A DNA stretch of 64,000 nt from Osedax fenrisi (lineage: Eukaryota; Annelida; Polychaeta; Sabellida; Siboglinidae), in NCBI GenBank assembly GCA_964019155.1, contig OZ025243.1, positions 24,630,944 to 24,694,943 on the forward strand. The letters run 5' to 3'. Each line of letters begins with the position of its first letter. The first letter of the stretch is position 1. A model generated the notes under the pieces. That model had not been told where the DNA came from, made no database searches, and saw only the letters and a program-made list of their open reading frames with translations. Positions 59,332 through 64,000 of the stretch are shown one piece after another. A program made the translations under genes and the position numbers.

Positions 59332-62300
59332 AATATATTATCTTTTATATGTTATATATCTTTAGATATAATATTTATCAATATTTTTTATTTTATATAT
59401 AAAATTGTAACATGATTACATGAATTATATCGAAGCAGGTCGCCAATTGTTATTATAATAATGTCAGACTTTTTTTTCTTAAATGTTTTTAATTTAATTT
59501 GAAACAATTTCATATTTAATAATATATTGCCGCTAAAGATGGGTACCAGGATGAAATCCTATCATCAGAAATTAAAACCACATATCGTCATAAGCATACA
59601 TCTCAAAGCAAGCAGACATTATTATTATAAGAATTACAGAGTTCAATTTTTATTTTGGGGTTGTTTGTTTTTATTTTTCTGTTTTTTTTTAGCGGTATTA
59701 TATCCCCAAGTTATCTTATAAAATATTGTATTACTCTAAAATATCTGATAATTTGTATAATATATAGTAGTGCATATATAAGTACCTCCCACCTTAAATT
59801 CTGACATTCTTATAATAACAATTGGCGGCCTACTTTAATATAATTCGTCGTAAGACATATTAAATACTATTAGCACATAATAATTATAATATGATTGCCT
59901 ATTTAAATCTGTGTATTTAAAACATTATATTTCAAACTAATGATACAACTAATATAAATAATCCATTTATATATGGGGTATACCTCATAAAGTCACTTTG
60001 TCCAAAATAAAATGTTACTTTTCTGATTTAGTGAATAAATTCTGAGGATGAAGTGAACTGGCGAAATTACCAGTAGACAATGTGACCATAATTCTATAAT
60101 ATTAGTGGTATTCAATATATTAAATATAACTTGTGCGGATTATAACGGATCATAACCATTATGTATAGTCTTGCTATTAGCATTACTATTAGTCATTATT
60201 AAAATTATAATTGTACACGTTTGTGTCTTGTGAACAATTGTCAGCACAGTTATTTGTGATGTTTAATTTCGTTTTGGTTTTGGTTATAAATTAATAAACT
60301 AAATAATGTCATAAAACAAAATCTAACCAAGCCCAAATATTAAAAATCACAAAATAATAGCAGATACTCGTTCATTTTTGTCAACATATTGTAATTGAGT
60401 TTAAATATTGGCTAATATTTATTGACTGCATTAATATTTAAAAAAATTGTATATTATTATTATATAAAGAAACTCTATAATGAATATAGTGGTAGCCAGT
60501 AATTTAAAATGAATTTTATAGTTAACTTATTTAATAATTATGTTATATACACTTTAATATTAAAGTTAACTTAATTTCTTTTAAGTTCTCCATGATAGTC
60601 ATTATTTAAAAATATAATTATATACGTATATAATATATATATTATTATATATATTATTATATAATATATACTATATATATATATTACATTTAGAATCAGT
60701 ATTTAATAAGAATATCAGTAACGAGTAATCCAGTAATCTCAGACGACTAATTAAGTAATCTCGAACTACTTAATATAGAAAGTTTATTTCATAATTATTC
60801 ATTTATTGTTAGAAAATCTATAATTTAATTATTTAGTACTAATTTCAAATATATAATATATATATATGTAAATAAAGATTTACTATTCAATTTATCTACA
60901 ATACTTATAAAATAAATTTAATTTAATAAGTCGTCTGAGATTACCTTGTCAAAGATTACAGTGACAAATAAATATGAAATAAGTAATTTAAGATTACTTT
61001 ATTCATCAGAAATTACTTGCTTCGAGATTACCAGTATTCAATATAGTCAATATACTAATTGTTCTTTATTTATTTATTATTTGAAATATTCATTTATAAT
61101 ATTATATATTTATATAAATTATACTTAATTGAGTTAATCCAGATATTATATTAGTAATATATAATTTTATTAAAAATATAATCGAATATTAAATACATAT
61201 ATTTAATATATTCTATGTAATATATGTATTCATATATATGTATATATATTTTATTAATATATATGTATATATATTTTATTAATAATATAACAATTACCAT
61301 AAGTTTTACATTTGTGATAATATTAATTAATGATATAATAATTGTATAATACTAGTACGATGTTATATAGATTTATACAACAACCTGCATTATATCAGTA
61401 GGCCAATTAATATTATTTATTCTTATACTTTGTCCAATATTTACGTACTCTATAGAGTCTATACTATAGTATATAATATTTTATTTTAATTCGATATACT
61501 ATTAGAAAAACTAATTCCCGTGTGTAACGTATGCTTGTAGGACTGCTTTAGCTATCGCTGGACCCGATTTCACTATTGTTGCGGCCGATACTCGTTTGAG
61601 TGAGGGCTTCTCGATATACACGCGCGATCAACCCAAAACTTATCAACTGTTTGTATCGATCGCGATTTTAGAATCAATATATTGCCATTAACATATTTAT
61701 CCTTCTTAGGTATTATAAATAGTAATTCTTATTATATTATTGTTATATCTATATAAAATATATTAATATAGTAATAATAGGTTATAATTATATTAGTCTC
61801 ATATATAAATTAGTATGAATTTCTTATTATAACTTATCGTTAAATTTTATTTGTTAGTAATTGATTAATTTTTTTTCGAAATCAATTTAGTTTAATAATG
61901 TTCGTTATATATTATTCCATAATTATTAATATATTATAATTTGATTATTATTTAAATATAACTGTTACAAGTTTACTTATATTTATCTATAATTTATCTT
62001 ATACTTTCTCTTACGAGGTTACTTAAATATTTAGTACTAAGTATAGAGTAAATAAGTTTTTAATATTTTTATTATGTAATCATTTTCTAAAATACCAAAA
62101 TATAAAAAAATTAGTATCGAATAGAAATATTGAAATAATACTATCAATATTTATGAATATGTTAACGTTTTAAAGATATTAATATATATTTACAATATAA
62201 ATGTGATATATATATAAATAAATATATGTATACCTCATCGGTGCCTAACCTAATAATAATAAACATGCCTCACCCGCTGTCAGCACCGATCACACAGTTC

Positions 62301-63786
62301 TAGCCTGCGCCGGTTTCCACGGCGACGTGCTATCGCTGACCAAGCACATCAAGGCCCGTCTTCAGATGTACGAACACACCCACGGCACCGTAATGTCTAC
62401 TTCGGCCATCGCGGCCATGCTGTCCACCATGCTGTACGGTAAACGCTTCTTCCCCTACTACGTGTACAATATCCTCGGAGGTATCGACGACGAAGGTAGT
62501 ATTGTCGAAGCTCGTATTTAAATTATGTAAATTATGATTAAAATCCTCTAATGGCGTAACTGTAATGTGTTTTACAATCTTTATTTTTTAATTTTATATT
62601 ATCCTATATGTATGTTGTCGTTAGTAAATATACCAAATTTCTACTATTTCGACAATATATTCTAATAGAGCTAAATTTTAAATAAAAAATCACTCAATCG
62701 AATACATTCGATATAATAATACACTGAAAACAAGATATTATCTATCAATATAATGTGAACTCATTACTTTTAAATATATACATGTTCTAATTATTAGTCT
62801 AGTTTTTTTTAGAATATATATTTATATTTATGTAAAGATTTGCATTATTTGTAATATAATTCCACAATAACAGGAAAAGGTTGTGTCTACAGTTTTGATC
62901 CTGTTGGATCTTACGAAAGAGAATCTTACAGAGCAGGTGGATCAGCTGGATCCATCCTTCAACCACTACTTGATAATCAGGTACCCCTTATTACTAGGAT
63001 TGTACAATTTAAAATACTTTCAATCCATAAATTCCTAGAAATAATGGCTCAAATCCAAAAAAAAAAACTCAAATCCTAAAATCTTTGCCTTTGAATCCTT
63101 CTAATCCGAAAATATAAGGCTGCTTTAACACGTATTATGTGGGTATGATTTTAGGTTACCCATTCTAGGTAATAAATGTGTAAAAAAATAAAATTAATAT
63201 TAATAAAACTATATATGAAATATAGTATGTCTTTAAATCATAATTCCATAAACCTAATTGAGTTTACTTATATGTGTTCTGTACAATTTTCACATTAGTC
63301 TTATATTAAATAATAAACTCAAAAATCAATTGTTGGTAGTCAATTTATTCAATTTGTAATGGATATTTCAGACTCAACTTTTCATTAATATGACTCGAAA
63401 TTTTGACTCAAACTCACATTTTGACAAGCATACTTAACACCCCCTCTACGAATATCAGTGATGTCATGCTAAGTGATTTCATGAGGAGTGATCTCGTGCA
63501 CAAAGATAATATATATTAATATAAATAATTATTTATAAGTTTTAGAATTTTCACTAAGTACAAAATAACTAATCCGCACAAGATCACTCCCCTCGATATC
63601 ACTGGTTAACCCTATCTACCCTCTCTACCCTTACTCCACACCTATCGTAACTCTCGGAAATAAACCACTTACAGATTGGGTTCAAGAATCAAACAGGAGT
63701 TGTTAAGACAGACTTAACTGTGGACAAAACACTGCAACTGGTCAAGGATGTATTCATATCTGCTGCTGAGAGAGATATTTACACAG
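59015..63786 (+). CDS. PSMB1: 20S proteasome subunit beta type-1 (beta-6), 3' end missing
   Basis: PSMB1 is a non-catalytic beta-ring subunit of the 20S proteasome. Exons: 59015-59112 (MSILESRFENNTGR..QRHWSPYASNGG), 61541-61648 (TALAIAGPDFTIVAADTRLS), 62284-62495 (LACAGFHGDVLSLTKHIKAR; MLSTMLYGKRFFPYYVYNIL), 62874-62980 (VYSFDPVGSYERESYRAGGS; LQPLLDNQ) and 63675-63786 (IGFKNQTGVV; LVKDVFISAAERDIYTG). All junctions are GT-AG and in phase, giving about 212 residues. Human PSMB1 has 241, so roughly 30 C-terminal residues lie past the window; the last exon seen ends at a GT donor. No active-site threonine is expected in this subunit. Protein similarity is strong throughout. Confidence 0.96.
59422..59846. 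mobile_element. MITE with 47 bp terminal inverted repeats
   Basis: The end GAATTATATCGAAGCAGG.. through GCCAATTGTTATTATAATAA matches the reverse complement of 59800-59846 at about 42 of 47 positions. The interior has no transposase; a 64-codon open frame at 59527-59721 is probably fortuitous. Confidence 0.88.
60710..61035. repeat. Complex foldback with GTAATCTC motifs
   Basis: GTAATCTCAGACGACT(A/T)ATTAA occurs near 60733 and inverted near 60925-60945; other GTAATCT and AGATTAC motifs recur through the region. A decayed relative is at 36130-36300. Confidence 0.65.
61649..62283 (+). other. PSMB1 intron 2
   Basis: 635 bp, AT-rich, donor GTTTGT and acceptor CCCGCTGTCAG. Nothing else recognised. 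Confidence 0.85.
62496..62873 (+). other. PSMB1 intron 3
   Basis: 378 bp, donor GTAGTA and acceptor CACAATAACAG. AT-rich, no repeat noted. Confidence 0.85.
62981..63674 (+). other. PSMB1 intron 4
   Basis: 694 bp, donor GTACCC and acceptor CACTTACAG. Contains the small MITE at 63462-63608. Confidence 0.85.
63462..63608. mobile_element. Small MITE in PSMB1 intron 4
   Basis: Inverted ends: ATCAGTGATGTC..GAGTGATCTCGTGCAC on the left and GTGCGGATTAG..AGATCACTCC..GATATCACTGG on the right, read in opposite senses. The centre GATAATATATATTAAT is shared with 36498-36630. Confidence 0.7.
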
Positions 63787-64000
63787 GTACTACATTATCT
63801 CTCAACAATGTATTCGTTTATTGTACAATTGTACATATCAACAAATAAATATACACTTAAATATATATATATATATATATTTATAAATTTATCACTATTT
63901 TTTTATATATTCAACATCAAATTTAAATTTATTAAAGTATATATATTAAATAAAATAATATATTTCCTAATAGTAAATATAAGAGATTCCAATTATATAT
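63787..64000 (+). other. PSMB1 intron 5 (start)
   Basis: Begins GTACTA after the exon. AT-rich to the window edge, with a TA tract near 63861-63881. The remaining PSMB1 exon or exons are not in view. Confidence 0.75.

Larger units (their letters stand above)
59113..61540 (+). other. PSMB1 intron 1
   Basis: About 2.4 kb, AT-rich. Contains a 425 bp MITE (59422-59846) and a foldback (60710-61035). No further exon recognised between them. Confidence 0.8.

Noticed and set aside
59527..59721. 64-codon frame in the PSMB1 intron
   Set aside because: Lies inside a non-coding MITE and ends in a homopolymer-rich, low-complexity tail.

Overview
The window is AT-rich eukaryotic nuclear DNA with spliced genes, many (TA)n tracts and a heavy load of transposons. 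The host genes and the mix of P-element-, hAT-, MULE-, gypsy- and LINE-type elements suggest an invertebrate animal; I cannot name the species. Most host coding sequence sits in short exons, found here by reading splice sites, codon phase and family motifs together.

Three host genes are resolved. (1) A minus-strand annexin (10282 to 1339, 11 exons, about 570 residues). Its four-repeat core follows a basic, then Gly/Met/Asn-rich, N-terminal domain. (2) A minus-strand RNA polymerase II subunit RPB9/POLR2I (58682 to 32719, 5 exons, 127 residues). Its first exon is about 24 kb from the second. (3) A plus-strand 20S proteasome subunit beta-6 (PSMB1, 59015 to beyond the window end; five exons seen). 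RPB9 and PSMB1 are head to head with about 330 bp between start codons.

Layout: 1-620 decayed LINE tail; 1339-10282 annexin with minisatellite-rich introns; 10501-11241 MITE; 11248-16800 complete Ty3/gypsy-like LTR retrotransposon with matching LTRs, intact gag and pol and a candidate -1 frameshift signal; 17544-30320 MITEs, two decayed minus-strand LINEs and perfect palindromes; 32719-34367 RPB9 exons 2-5; 34368-58617 RPB9 intron 1, holding a broken hAT, repeated exon-like units, a 5'-truncated LINE, three MULE copies, a broken P-like element and a 6.6 kb terminal-inverted-repeat element containing a MULE that itself contains a hAT-type MITE; 58618-63786 RPB9 exon 1, shared promoter and PSMB1 with MITEs in its introns.

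The host genes do not form one pathway: RPB9 acts in transcription, PSMB1 in protein degradation, and annexin in calcium-dependent membrane binding. Most of the rest is parasitic DNA, largely decayed except the gypsy-like element, which looks recent and possibly active.
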